A DNA stretch of 64,000 nt from Gloeophyllum trabeum ATCC 11539 (taxonomy: Eukaryota; Basidiomycota; Agaricomycetes; Gloeophyllales; Gloeophyllaceae), in contig NW_006920414.1 in assembly GCF_000344685.1 (NCBI RefSeq), forward strand, positions 2,198,400 through 2,262,399, in the 5' to 3' direction. Positions 10,556-22,073 of this stretch are shown here, piece after piece. Both the position numbers and the translations under genes were made by a program. Every line of letters starts with the position of its first letter. The first letter of the stretch is position 1. Below the pieces are notes generated by a model. It did not search any database. It was not told where the DNA came from and worked only from the letters and a program-made list of their open reading frames with translations.

Positions 10556-13527
10556 ATGAACGCGGGGGGTCTTGGAGAGACTCGGGAACGAGACGAAGAA
10601 ACCGCTCCAGGCAACAACCCTGTTGAAGCACAGCGACCACGGAACTCGATCTCGTCATTCATATTCATATCCTTTATTCTATTTCTCTTAACGAACCATA
10701 ATGGTGCGGAACTAGTAGCTCAGAACCAGTACCGGGATGCGCTGCGGTCGTATAACTGGCAGCTGGGGAACTATTCGGCGTGGCTGAACGGAACGGAGAG
10801 TAATTTCACTCTGGTGAGCGCAATGTTGAAGTGGAATATCGCATTGGATTCAAAGGAACGAATGACCTAGCCAGAGACCGAGCCTTTGCTGGAACCTCTG
10901 ATCCACTCTTTCGTTGCTCCGGGGAATGAGCTGAATCCGTCCACGTCCTCGTACTACTCTAATATCACCGGATACATCCAATGCACTCTCCATTTCCACA
11001 ACATCACCACTCCACATTCGTTCAATAGCTCCGAAATGCCCTTGCCAGCATGGGCGCCGCTGGCGGACAGCCTCATGAAAGGTGCGAATATGACTGAACT
11101 CGTCGAAAGAGTGAGTGTGGGCGGGTGGAATCTGTCTGCGCCGAAGAAGCTAGGATGGAATGGCGCTGAGAAGTTCGCTCCGACGAGCTGGCGGTTCAAT
11201 TCATCGACGCCTCGGGAGGATGTCGCTATGGTCCATGTAAGCTGCTCTTTCGAATTTCGCGCCCCATAACTCTTACGTGTGTGTAGGGACGTATGGATAT
11301 GACAGACCCCAACACGGGCGCAGAGTTCCGCCTGACATTCGAAGGAGTGCATTTCCTGAAGAACGGTTCGGTATACGGACTGGCGGAACCGGGAGAGTAT
11401 GTACTTCAGCGGTTGTGCTGCTGTTCACAACTCATGCCTTATACTGGCTCAGCATCAGCCCTGATATCCGACTGTTGCCTGGTGTTGTCCCGCAACCGTA
11501 CAAAAATCTTACGGCGCAGCTAGTGGAACCTGAGATGGCGAGGCGGGTCGCGCGGCTCCAGGCTCAGCTCGATAGCGGGACGATGGACTTCAGCGTCATA
11601 AACGGTGAGCTTGTGTACTGTTCTCTCTCATCGATATCGCGCATCTGACATGCCAGAAGACGATCAATCGCAGTCGCGCCCTCGCTGCTCGCTCACTCTC
11701 TTCATGCAATTGAAGCCTACCTCTATTCCTCGCGACCGCATGAGAGAGCTGGAAGCAGAGATGCTCAATCCTACCGGTATCACGACCGTGAAGGACCCCG
11801 GAATTAAGATCGAGGGGGTTCTGGTGAGCAAAGAATGCGGATTTGTATGGGAACTGCAGGACGGCGAAGGCGTGAGGAGTGCTGCTTGGTTCAGAATGGT
11901 CACTACATGTAGGCTGTCGTTTGTGAGAAATGCTAGAGTGTTGCTGACATCCTTGGCTTGTAGATGCGGGGATTGCAGCGCTCGTGTACCTGTGCCTGCT
12001 CGGCCTTCTCGCACGTCAAATGAATGTATCAAATACGCCGACCAACTTGTCCCGGCTGTCTCGGTGGTCCTTCTTGACGCAGGCCTTAGCCGATTCAATA
12101 TTCTTTGCTGGGGTAAATTTTTACCTAGCACGACATTCTTTACCAGCCATTATCTCAATACGCTCCTTCTAGCATATTACCTTCGCTGTAGTCACCGAAG
12201 GGAAGCCGTCCGTCTCTTTGGCCGCTCCTGCATTCCTAGCGTGTCTCTTGTTCGTTTACGAGGCGGTATGCAAATCTCAGTCAGGCACGTCCCTTGCAGC
12301 TCTCCTGACGTTCTTTCCCCTTCCAGCAATTTGCCATCTTGATCTTCCAGATCCAGGCTCCAGAGGACTCCGCGCCTGTACCGGCTCCTGCCGCAGCTAG
12401 GCAAGCAGGAGAATCCGGGGATGCGAGCCAACAGAGCGAGCCCGGCGTACCCTCCCCCAACGTTAGTTCGGCGCCATCTCTCTCGGATCGTATCCGATCG
12501 ATATACTCTCGAGTGACATCCCATCCTCAATTCAAGCTATGTGAGTGCATAGTTCAGCAGCGGTGAGACTGGCCGCTCATGTGTCTCAGGGTTCACGCTT
12601 GCTGTTTTCATCGTTTTCGTCATACGTATAAGTATCTACCCCCCGCTGGCACTGTTTGTGTTGGGAGGTATGTATGCCGGCTTGTGGATTCCTCAGATCT
12701 ACCGCTCCGCCAGGAGGGGACGGACGAGTGGCATGAATATGGAGTATTTGGTGGGAACGACGATATTGCGGCTGGCTATTGCGTATTGTAAGTCGCGTTT
12801 CCTGGCTGCGAAGAAAATATTTGACACCGCATCCCTTGACAGACTTCTTAGCCTACAAGGGTAATATCTTGGATATAGAAGCAAAGGGTAAGTTACGATT
12901 AGCCTCGTTGCCTACCCCATTAACTCGGTTTGTACAGAGTGGTTCTGGCCCTTGGCGGCTGTTCTCGTTGCAGAAGTCCTCGTCATCCGTTTGCAGGAAT
13001 TATTCGGACCCGCTTTCTTCCTCCCGAAACGGCTCTCAAATGTTCCCACTTACGACTACCACCCTCCCATACCTCTGCCAGACCCCGAGGCACCGGAGCA
13101 GTCCTTGGGAGACTGTGCCATATGCATGGACGCTATCCTCGTTGACCCGGTCAATTCGAAGAGAGCTAGGTCTAGCGATGGTAAGGAGCCTGGGGACTTG
13201 GACCTGGGTGGCTTGCTGAATAGGGTGAGCCGGGGTGCATCCGGCGGGAGGAAGAATTATAGTTTGGCGCCGTGTCATCATTTGTTCGTGAGTAGTGTTG
13301 TCGGTCGGTACTGATTTCCATGATACTTACGCGATGAATTTGCGTAGCACACAGAGTGTCTTGAAAGGGTACGTGGCTTGTTTGTATCTCATATTCGTGG
13401 CACTGAATAAAATAATCCAGTGGTTGGCCATCAAGGTATGTCTTGTATCGCACGGGATCTGCATATATGCTGAGCATTCGAGAAGAACATATGTCCTCAA
13501 TGTCGGAGACCTCTTCCTCCTCTGTAA
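10556..13527 (+). CDS. TUL1: Tul1/Dsc1-type transmembrane RING E3 ligase of Golgi/endosome
   Basis: Fourteen exons (10556-10813, 10871-11236, 11287-11396, 11453-11604, 11657-11908, 11964-12112, 12173-12265, 12327-12540, 12590-12787, 12843-12887, 12938-13287, 13348-13368, 13421-13435, 13486-13527) encode about 754 residues. The order is an N-terminal membrane anchor, a lumenal domain with several N-x-S/T sites, about seven membrane segments from residue 380 on, and a C-terminal RING-H2 (C-A-I-C-M-D ... C-H-H-L-F-H-T-E-C-L-E-R-W-L ... C-P-Q-C-R-R-P-L). This is the architecture of yeast Tul1 and fission-yeast Dsc1, the catalytic subunit of the Dsc complex that ubiquitinates Golgi and endosomal membrane proteins and drives SREBP activation. 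The RING is split by microexons of 21 and 15 nt. The acceptor at 11452/11453 has a near alternative 6 nt downstream. Confidence 0.93.
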
Positions 13528-14972
13528 TGGGTCTTCTATACTATACGGGTGTACCATTATAATATACATTGCATGTAATCCTATGGCACTCTGGATTCTT
13601 GATCTGCGCGTCCCGACGCAAGACCTGCAACAGCGCTCGGAGAATACGCGTCGTTGAACTTCGGCGACGGAGATGTCACTACGGCCATGTCATCCTCATC
13701 ATTGTTGCCACCGCCCACTGCTTGACGAAGACGAAGAGTAATGATAGTCATCGAAAGACAGCAATTCGATGAAGGAGCTGCGCCCAGACATCGGACTTCG
13801 GGAGGGGAGCAAAGATAGACCCACAGGCTCAGCTGTGACGGGTACGCGACAGACGTACTTGAGAGGAAATTGCAAGGAACTCTATGCACGCTATTCGTTT
13901 GTTCGAATTCTACAGATCATTGAACATTCTGCACGCTTTGTATGCCGGTTGCGGATTTCGGAAGACAGTGCGAGGGCAGTAGACTTAGCGAAGTAACCAG
14001 AATCGGGGCTATTTACAAGCCGAGGCCGATATAGATGGTTGTCCTCCAGCGCTTGAGCTTCGATGTCTGGCGCAGCTTTATAGTTCTGGGTAATTTATAC
14101 CGTCATAGCAGTTCGCTGCAGTGGGGAGGGTATTAGGTTTGTTGAGTGCTATATTTCACACGTGAGCGAACGATGGATAGATGCGTTTGATGTTGTTGAT
14201 ATCATACCTTTTTTTAGCTCCATAGTTTTCACTAGTAAGTCCTAAGCACCGGCGGGGCATATCCGTCGCTCTCCTTCCGCTGGCTATTGACCGCTTTGCC
14301 GTGCCTGAGATTTCCTACTATGTTCGACCGAACCTTCGACAACGAAGATGGTTGTTGAAGCGAGAGTATGAAGCACTCATAAAACGAAACACCCAATCAG
14401 CTGACAACACGGTTTGAATACAGAGCATCGAGGCAATCAAGCACATGTGGGAATATTAATCCCCTGAGATGCAGTCAGTCATGCTGCCACAGGTCGCTAG
14501 ACCTTTCTGTGTGTCAATTCATATCGGGCGCCAGCCCCAAATTGCAATACCTTAAATGCAGCATCAGTATCGTCGAGACAAAGAGATCAACAACTTCTAC
14601 TCACCCAGACTACACCGCGATCTTGGTATCCAGAGGTTTGATACTCCTGCCGAACTTGGCTGAGGCAGAAGTATCCTCGGACGGCGTCAGCGGACTTAAG
14701 CCACGATTGGCAACATGCACCTAAAAGAAAATCAGGGCCCTACGCGTGCAAAGGCGCGGGGCTATCAGAATGAAACATTGTCATGTCTCTCAGTATGATC
14801 ATAGCGAGCAGCAAAAATACCGCTTTCGTTCGGCTACGTTTTGCAAAGTCCAACTCGGACACCGAGTATCACTGAACCGACAGCAAGCACGTACCAATAC
14901 AGCTTCGAGAAGCATAGACGTACCCAAGCACCAGCATGCCTTTTCCCGATCCATCCCGCCGTACCGACTAAT
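13528..14972. other. Intergenic region with no supportable gene
   Basis: About 1.4 kb lies between the 3' ends of TUL1 (plus) and NOP8 (minus). A short minus-strand frame around 13581-13770 has a plausible-looking C-terminus but no recognisable partner exon. The rest is AT-richer and has only short frames. Confidence 0.4.
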
Positions 14973-16871
14973 CTAATCCCCATCCCCACCACCCCTGCGC
15001 CTCCTCACCTTCCCCGCCTCCCGTCGCCTCCTCTTCCAGTCCCTCGTCATCTCACCCTTCCCCTCCTCCCACAGCTTCTTCAGCTCCTCCTCTCCCAGGG
15101 GCTCGTACACCCAGCCCCGCTCCCTGAACACGTCCAGCGCGTCCTTCCCCCGCCCCTTCGTTCGCGGGAAGAACAGCGGAGCCTTGGGGTCGAGGGTGAC
15201 CGGCTGGGATTTTTTGGGGGCATGCGAGGAGGGGAGGACGATTGCGGTGGGTTGAGGGGCGGAAGGAGCGGCGGGTGCGACGTCGGTGATGGACGGCAGG
15301 GCGAGGTCCTCGTCCAGCTCCAGATCGTCTATGACAAGGTGACCTAGGAGAGAGAACCCGACTGTTGATGGAACATCATCAGCATGCTCGTCATGAAGCA
15401 GACGACGGAGAACGAGGCGCACCCTCTTCCTCCCTCGGCGCGAAGAGATCTTTCAGCTTCGTCTGACTCTTCTCCTTCCCTGAGTCCTCTGCGGTACGCC
15501 TGTCATCTGCTTGCCCCTTTCCTGCACCATCCTCGGTATGCGGTGCGGGATCCATACCCGCATCTCCCTCATGGTTACTGCCCTCCTCCTCGTCATCTCC
15601 CTTCATACTCACATCCTCGTCCTCTTTGTCTACAGCCTCACCGGCGCCCGCCTCCATCTCCACGTCCGACACGCTCTCTCGCCCGCCCCACTCCTCCCCA
15701 TCCCCGAAGAGGGCCTGCAAAATCCCGAGCGAGCGCGCCTTCTCCTGCGCAATCTCGTCCGACTCAGGCGGGCCCGGGGAAACGGTGCGCGGCGGGAGGA
15801 CTGCAGGGGACTTGACTTGCGCGGGCTTGCCCTCGCTCTCGCCATCCCGTCGCTCCTCATCGACGCGATGACTTCTGCTCGCCTCTCCATCCTCTGCCTC
15901 TTCCTCACTCTTGCTCTCGCTGTCGCTGTCGCTATCCCCTTCTTCACTCACATTCCCCGCTTCTAGGCCCTCCATGGCCAAGTCCCCTGCAGCGACGCCC
16001 CGCACACCCCCCTCGCCCATCCACGCCCCCTTCAGATGCACACTCCCATACCGCACGGGGTCAATCGTCCTCCTCCGCGCACGCGTGGGCGGGTCCCTCT
16101 TTTTCGCCTTCCTCTCCTTCTCCTTCTTCTCCTTCCCCTTCCCCTTTGCACCGACATCCTCCGGCACACCGAGCGGCTTCTCCGGCCGCATCCGCACGAG
16201 CGTCACGACGCGCCCCGTCTCCGTCACGCGGAACACCTTCTTGCTCTTCGCTTCCTCGGGGGAGACGGGGTCCATGGAGGGCGCGTGCACGCCGTGCACG
16301 CCGCGCGGACGTTTCGGGGGACGCGCGGGGGGCGGGGCGGCGCGTTCGCGTTCGAGTCTGCACGGGATGAGCGTAGGTACCGTGCAAAGATATGATACGA
16401 TGCGAGGGAGGGGAGGGGAGGGGAGATGTATGGGTGCGAGTGGTCGAGACGGGTAGAATACAAGTGCCGGCAGTCATGTACTCACCTCTCGCGAAAGTCA
16501 GGCTTCGCCTCCCCGAGGCGCAGCTTCGCGCCCTTCCACGTCGCCCCGCTGAGCGCGGTCATACCTAACTTCCCAGTGCGCCGATCCGTCAGTCAACCGT
16601 TCCTATCCCCCCCACCGCTAGTAGAATATTTGGAAGAAAAATACTCACACCTCTTCACGCCGTCCTCCCGCCCTACGACGTCGACGTATCCGAACCCCCT
16701 CGGGCGCCCGACGCCGTCGAGCTTGTCGAAGCCCTCGATGGCCGTGGCGGTGATGCCAAACGCCTCGAGGCGGGCTTTGAGGTCGGCGGGGGTGATGGCG
16801 GGGGTGACGCCGGAGATGTGGAGGCGCTTGGAGATGAGGGGCGGGTCTGTCGACTGGGACGAGGAAGGCAT
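14973..16871 (-). CDS. NOP8: Nop8/NOL8-like nucleolar RRM protein (60S ribosome biogenesis)
   Basis: Four exons on the minus strand (16871-16649, 16564-16486, 16357-15423, 15361-14973) give 541 residues. Residues about 15-95 form one RRM, with R-L-H-I-S-G-V as RNP2 and R-G-F-G-Y-V-D-V as RNP1, continued across two introns into M-T-A-L-S-G-A-T-W-K-G. A basic linker and a long acidic Glu/Asp/Ser region follow. The C-terminus has L-K-D-L-F-A-P, G-F-S-L-L-G-H-L, L-D-P-K-A-P-L-F-F-P and M-T-R-D-W-K-R-R-R-R-E-A, the arrangement known from fungal Nop8. Yeast Nop8 is needed for pre-60S maturation in the nucleolus. A longer in-frame start at 17012 exists, but the ATG at 16871 lies close to the RRM and is preferred. 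The second intron (16485-16358) is 128 nt, longer than most here. Confidence 0.85.
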
Positions 16872-17361
16872 CGTTGGGTGGGTGGTGTGAGTTGGAGGAA
16901 TGGGAATTTGGGATGATCTTGAGAATTGAGGGAGGGGGTGAAGCGATGCGGAGTTCGCACGCGGTGGCTGGAGGTACTTCACAAGATTCGACTTCGACTT
17001 AATAGATCCCATCCCACCCCCCCCGCATCAGCATGGAATGCTGCAGTGTGTTGTCCCATGTAGGAACACCTGTGACAAGGGATTGCGTCTGAAGTAGTGA
17101 CATAATACAGGTTCGTAGGATACAGGTGTGTGCTAGGGATACAGATGAGGATGTTATACATGATGTAGAATGTGTCCTAGTAGTAGACTAGAAAAGAAGG
17201 TAGGGTATATATGCAGGACTTTAGTGGACAAAGAAGAGCTTATAGTCTGGTAGGCAAGGGCTGGCAGAAGGCACCGTCCATCTTCGACAAGGTATGCCCG
17301 GTAACTCGGCCGTTGGACCAAGTAATCGCAGCATCTACACACTCACTTCCATTTCAGCGCA
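16872..17361. other. Intergenic region
   Basis: About 490 bp lies between the NOP8 start and the 3' end of the first MYND gene. No gene, repeat or RNA was recognised. Part of it (17270-17340) resembles the sequence just downstream of the conserved part of the second MYND copy. Confidence 0.4.
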
Positions 17362-18230
17362 TCAACCACGAGAAGTGCCATAGAACGCACATTTGTCCTT
17401 GCGGTCCAGGAGGCGCGCGGTAATCCGATACTTGACTAGGCCCAGCGGGGCCAGCTCCTCCTCCCGCACTGTCCCCTCTACCACGCCCTTAAGCAAGTCC
17501 TTCCAGTTCGTCAGCACGACCCTTGTTCGTGGGCGCTCGAGGACCGCGCACGCATCGGGGACGCGGGCGTCCCCGCAGGTCAGCACGCACTGCGCGACGC
17601 CGAGCCCGCCGCGCTTTATGATCTCGGCGGTCTGGGCTTTCAGCGCCGGAGCAGCAGGGAGGGGCAGGGGGAGGATGGTTGCGGCGGCGATCGTGAATGC
17701 GGGCGAGGTCGGGGGGAACGAACAAGACGGGCGGGACAGGGCGAGTGAGAGGAAGTGGGTGTGGATGCGTGCAGGGAAGACGTCAAGTTGGAGCGCGTGC
17801 GTGGTGGCGAGATCGAGGATGCCGCGATGGATCTATGAAGAGAAGGTGAGTGTTTGGAAGAAGATGGAAAGTTGCAAGACGAACGAGTGCCCATTTGCGA
17901 ATTTCGGCAACGAGCTGACCTTGCTCGCTCTTTCGAATTTCGGCCTCGACTTTGCAGGCGTCTCTGTGGAGCCTCCAGTGTTTCCTGTAGCATTCCTTTC
18001 CCTGTATACCACGCCGGTTAGTTTATCACGCGGAGCAAGTATCTCGGGTGCGTACACAGTAGATGGCAGTCATGCAGCCTGTAATATTGTGCCATGATCA
18101 AGGCCGACTCATGCGTAAGTAACGGCTGTGCAGTAGCTATGGAGAGGAGGAACATACGGGAACACCTGAGTATTTTCTCGGGCACTTGGAAGCACCGCCA
18201 GCATTCGGGTTTCGTGGGTCGAGGAGCCAT
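17362..18230 (-). CDS. MYND-type zinc-finger protein, copy 1
   Basis: Four exons on the minus strand (18230-18158, 18078-18056, 18001-17885, 17832-17362) give 227 residues. Residues 10-45 are a MYND finger: C-W-R-C ... C-S-R-C ... Y-C-G-K-E-C ... H-W-R-L-H-R-D-A-C, split by two introns with a 23-nt exon in the middle. The rest (I-H-R-G-I-L-D-L-A onward) is a conserved-looking domain of about 155 residues that I do not recognise. MYND fingers bind short Pro-rich peptides, so a protein-interaction role is likely; the cellular role is unknown. The copy at 27802-28791 has the same exon layout and similar sequence, showing a recent local duplication. It is divergent from the secreted-protein gene starting at 18960. 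Confidence 0.8.
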
Positions 18231-18959
18231 GAAAGAGAGAGTAAGAATTACAAGTAAGTAAAAGTATTACCAAAAATGTTTATGGGGAACGAGTGACGGT
18301 AGGCCTGCGACCGTAGCTCTGACAAGACGCGTCCGACGCGCTCGGCCCAGTTCGAGATCGAGTCGCGCCGGCGTCACGTGAGTGATCTCGCTGGAATCCG
18401 CGTTTACGCAACGTGGATTGATCAAAACGACAAGATCTCGGATCAACTCCGAAAGCGCAGTCAAAACCTAAAATAGACTCGGGACTTCGCGGGCAGAATA
18501 GCAATCCCACAAACCCATCCATCCCGTCCGTATCCCGGCCATCCACGTCTTCCATATGTCAGAAAACATACCGCACAATTGCGGGAGAACCCATCTCATC
18601 TCCAACTGTTATTGACGAAATACTGCTGGATCAGCGAACTGCTGTATATCGGGACCCGGCTCTAAATATATCATGTACCGTAAAAGCCAAAGCAGCTCCA
18701 CGGTTCTCGATTCTCGCATTGTTCCATTCCCGGCTCATCTCCTATATATACACCCAAAACTCGAACCGTTCTCATCATCCAAACAATCTTCCCTTTCCTC
18801 CTCCCGCCACGTCCCCCGCCTGAGCAGCGCTCACCACTGTCCTTCACGACACCCCATTCTTTCTTCGCAGTCGCGGTTTTAGTACTGATCGACTAGCCTG
18901 ACATTCTTTGCCGAACGGGAGAGGATTCTATAGGATCTACTACCACTCCAACCGCAATC
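18231..18959. promoter_or_regulatory. Divergent promoter of MYND copy 1 and secreted protein; TATA at 18743-18750
   Basis: These 729 bp lie between two divergent start codons. TATATATA at 18743-18750 is followed by a CT-rich tract (about 18770-18850), the usual layout of a strongly expressed fungal promoter facing the plus-strand gene. This assignment is inference from sequence. Confidence 0.5.
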
Positions 18960-20737
18960 ATGGTCAAAGTTACTGCAGTTGTGCTTGCGCTCTCCGTAGC
19001 CTGCGGTGCGAGCGCGTTGCCCTTTACGAAGCGCATCGCACAGGTCATCTCCGACTCTACAACAAAATGGGAAGCCGCTTGCGTACGTTCTCCTTGCCTT
19101 GCGACCCATTGCCTCTGAAATACTAACTCTCAATTTTATATGCGAGCAGAACGCAGCAGGCGGCGGCCAGCAATGCAATCCCACCTCGGTGAGCGCCTTC
19201 AGCACCCTCCTCGCCGCTGCGGGGCCCTGCGACCAGCAGAACGCGGCCGACACGATGGTCGACCTCGCCAAGCAGCTCAACAACGACGCCGACATGATCA
19301 AATTTGCGCAGATCTTCGCGCAGCAGCCGCGCAACTCCGTGCGTCCCTCGCCCTTCCTTTCACTCCCCACACTAACATATTCCCTACGCGATGCAGCCGA
19401 CATCGCAGAGCGTCCCGTACTGCCAGCAAGCCCCGAAGAACGCCGAGCTCAACGGGCTCTACCAGTGCCAATACCAGTCCGCCGACAAGACGACCTTCGT
19501 TGGCGGGCTCCAGGTCGGCGCGAACGGCACGATCCCCTTCGGCATGAACGCCCCGCTCAACCCCGCCGGCTCGTGCCCCGCGAACCCGTCTGGCCCCATT
19601 GCGGACGGGAGCCAGCTCACGGATATCACGAGCGACCCGGGTGTGGGTAACTCGACGGCGAGTGCAGGTGGTAACTCGACAAGTACGGCCAGTGCAGCGG
19701 GTAGCGCGGTCAGTGAGGGCGTGTCGAGTACGGCTGCTGCAGCTGAGGTGTCGAGTGTCGCGTCTGCAACCGCATCCTCTGCCACATCCGCGCCCACCGA
19801 CGACTGCGACGACGGGGACGACGACGAGGAGACGTCCACTGCTGCCGCTGCTACTGGCGCCAACCTGGGCGTGCAGGCATCCGCGACGGGGTCGGCTTCC
19901 GCTTCGGAGCCGACGGAGACAGACGACTGTGACGACGGGGATGACGGCGAGGAAACCAGTAGCGCTGCTGTCTCTTCTGCTACTGAGACTGCTGCTGCTT
20001 CTGCCACAGAGACCGCTGCTGCGTCTGCTACAGCTGTCGCTTCCGAGAGTGCATTGGCTTCCGAAACTGCAGCTGCCTCAGCAACTGAATCCGCGTCCGC
20101 CTCGGAGCCCTCTGAGACGGACGGCTGCGACGATGGAGATGACGGCGAGGAGACGGGTACTGCGAGCGGTGCCGCCTCTGCTACTGCTAGCGCTGCTGCC
20201 TCCGCTACCGGGAGTGCAGCCGCCTCTGAGAGTGTAGCTGCCTCTGCTACTGAAAGTGCCGCTGCCGCTGCCACTGCTAGCGTGGCTGCATCTAGCACAG
20301 CTGCCGCTTCGGAGAGCGCCGCTGCATCCGTCACTGCCTCTGCCGCTGCCTCCACTGCGTCTTCCAGCAGCGGCGGCAGCTTCCAGCTCGCCAACGGCCA
20401 GGCCGCGCAGCAGCTGAACGCGAAGTTCCAAACCCTCACCGCCGACTCGTCGTGCAACGGTACGTGTTTCCTCTCCCTCTCCCTTCCCCTCCTTACTAGG
20501 ACTCACATTTTCATCTTCGTAGAGGGCGACAATGCCTGCATCGGCAGCAGCTTCGCGCAGTGCGTCGGCGGCAAGTACGTGACGACGGAGTGCAACACCG
20601 CCGCGGGCCTGACGTGCGCCGCGCTCCCGCTCGTGAACAGCGCGGGCACAAGCATCACGTGCACGACGCCCGCGGACGCGCTCGCGCGGATCGCGGCGAC
20701 GGGCGCGCAGGGCGGGCTGACGGGGTCGGGGAACTGA
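18960..20737 (+). CDS. Secreted Ser/Ala-rich cysteine-containing protein, intact copy A
   Basis: Four exons (18960-19082, 19150-19338, 19397-20459, 20523-20737) encode 529 residues. Residues 1-20 are a signal peptide ending A-S-A-L-P. The mature N-terminal domain (about 20-200) has paired cysteines (W-E-A-A-C, Q-Q-C-N, G-P-C-D-Q-Q, Y-C-Q-Q-A, Y-Q-C-Q-Y, G-S-C-P-A-N-P). A Ser/Ala/Thr-rich stalk of roughly 220 residues carries three copies of C-D-D-G-D-D-(D/G)-E-E-T. The C-terminal module (G-D-N-A-C-I-G-S-S-F-A-Q-C-V-G-G-K-Y-V) has the cysteine spacing of small chitin-binding-like modules seen in basidiomycete secreted proteins; that comparison is from memory and unverified. Proteins of this layout are common in polypores and lack a defined function. 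A wall-associated or extracellular role is inferred. The paralogue at 25867-27332 is broken. Confidence 0.85.
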
Positions 20738-21338
20738 GTTACCTGGCCCGGTTCCTTGGATGAGATGAGCCCACCGTGTTGGTTGAGCTGATGCGGGTGG
20801 GTGGTCGGCCTGTGGTCGATTTGTTGTGAGGCTTGAGGCCTGCGGCTTTGCGCTGGAGAGTGTACGAGATGTGTATTCGGTTCGTGTTTTTCTCTGTATC
20901 GATAGTTACGATGCTCTCTTGTATGTACTGTGTACGTAGCTTTGATGAATTCGACGCCGTGCGTCCTTCATGTTCTGTCGGACCTGATCTAGCTTGTGTG
21001 TCGTCCATCCATCGCAGCATGTTGTGAGACAAGGAAGCGTGGATTCTACCAAATAATCATCATACAGATGAAGAACAATGGATTCCGATGCAGTACACGA
21101 GGGTATGGATACAAGATGCTCCGGAGGTATCATGAATGAGTGAGCGGTTCCTCATAGTACCACCAAGGATGACTGGTAATAGACAATCGGACACAAGGAA
21201 ATATAGCACCGGATCCGACCAACTCTACAGTCCTTTGGGTGCTTTTACGAAAAGATCCCGGTAACGGCTCGGGGAAAGTTGAGATCCGTTTTGAACAGGA
21301 TCGCGCCTGAGATAGCGCATTTGGACCAACTTATAGCA
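20738..21338. repeat. Downstream segment shared with the second secreted-protein copy (duplicated block end)
   Basis: Sequence after the stop codon (20738 to about 21130) closely resembles 27333-27690. About 21200-21338 resembles about 27740-27915, which is the 3' end and downstream side of MYND copy 2. The duplicated block therefore spans the secreted gene and at least the tail of a MYND gene. At 21339 the similarity stops and ADE16-like sequence begins. Confidence 0.65.
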
Positions 21339-21852
21339 AGTACACGCAGTCCAGTAACGTCGCGTACGCGCGCAATGGGGCGCTCGGGGCGGGCCAGCAG
21401 TCGCGCATCCGCTGCACGCGCCTCGCGGGCAGCAAGGCGGACGCGTGGTGGCTACCAGTGCGGCACCACGCGCGCGTGCTCGCGCTGCCGGTCAAGAGGG
21501 GCACACGAAGCGCGCAGACAAGGCGAAGGCGATCGACCTGTTCGTGACGGCGAGCCAGAGCGGCTCGAGGGCGGCGAGCGGGCGCAGTGGGAGAGCCTGT
21601 TCGAGCAGGTGCCGGAGCCGCTCGAGGAGGAGGAGCGGCAGGAGTGGATCGCGAAGCTGGATGGCGCGGCGTGCTCGAGCGACGCGTTCTTTCCGTTCCC
21701 GGATAATGTGCATCGTGCGAGGAGGAGCGGCGTGAGGTACCTCGCTGCGCCTGGGGGGAGCGTGATGGATGCGGAGTGTGTCAGGGCCCTGCATGAACGT
21801 TGAACACGGGATGGTGTTTGCGCATACTTTGCTGCGATTGTTCAACCATTAA
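21339..21852 (+). pseudogene. ADE16: Decayed ADE16/PurH (AICAR formyltransferase/IMP cyclohydrolase) C-terminal fragment
   Basis: Pieces of one protein are readable in shifting frames on the plus strand. They are [14 protein letters not shown] (from 21339), [23 protein letters not shown] (21385-21453, listed here residue by residue), then [27 protein letters not shown] and S-V-M-D-A-E-C, ending with M-V-F-A-H-T-L-L-R-L-F-N-H and TAA at 21850-21852. These match the C-terminal AICAR-transformylase domain of the bifunctional purine enzyme. Several small indels break the frame and the N-terminal two-thirds is absent, so it cannot encode an active enzyme. A functional ADE16 presumably lies elsewhere in the genome. 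It abuts the duplicated segment ending at 21338, so it probably arrived by the same rearrangement. Confidence 0.85.
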
Positions 21853-22073
21853 CAATGTGGCTACTCGAACTCGCAAAGTGTATATGTGTGCAGCGGCAGG
21901 GTGCCTATTGGCTTTGAGACTGTTGTGGTCTTCGGACCCCGGGCATACGGTTGTGCATGCGGCCAGCCATGAGATTTTATGCCTGTCACACTTGGTACTC
22001 AGGTGCGTGGATTGCTCTTGTGAACGGCAAGGATATGGATTACCTGTTAGACTGGTAGTATACAATGCAAAGT

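Noticed and set aside
13581..13889. 102-residue minus-strand frame after TUL1
   Set aside because: Only the last third looks ordered, no upstream exon could be found, and it may be chance.
19459..20457. 332-residue antisense frame over the secreted-protein stalk
   Set aside because: Mirror of the Ala/Ser repeats; no start context or domain.
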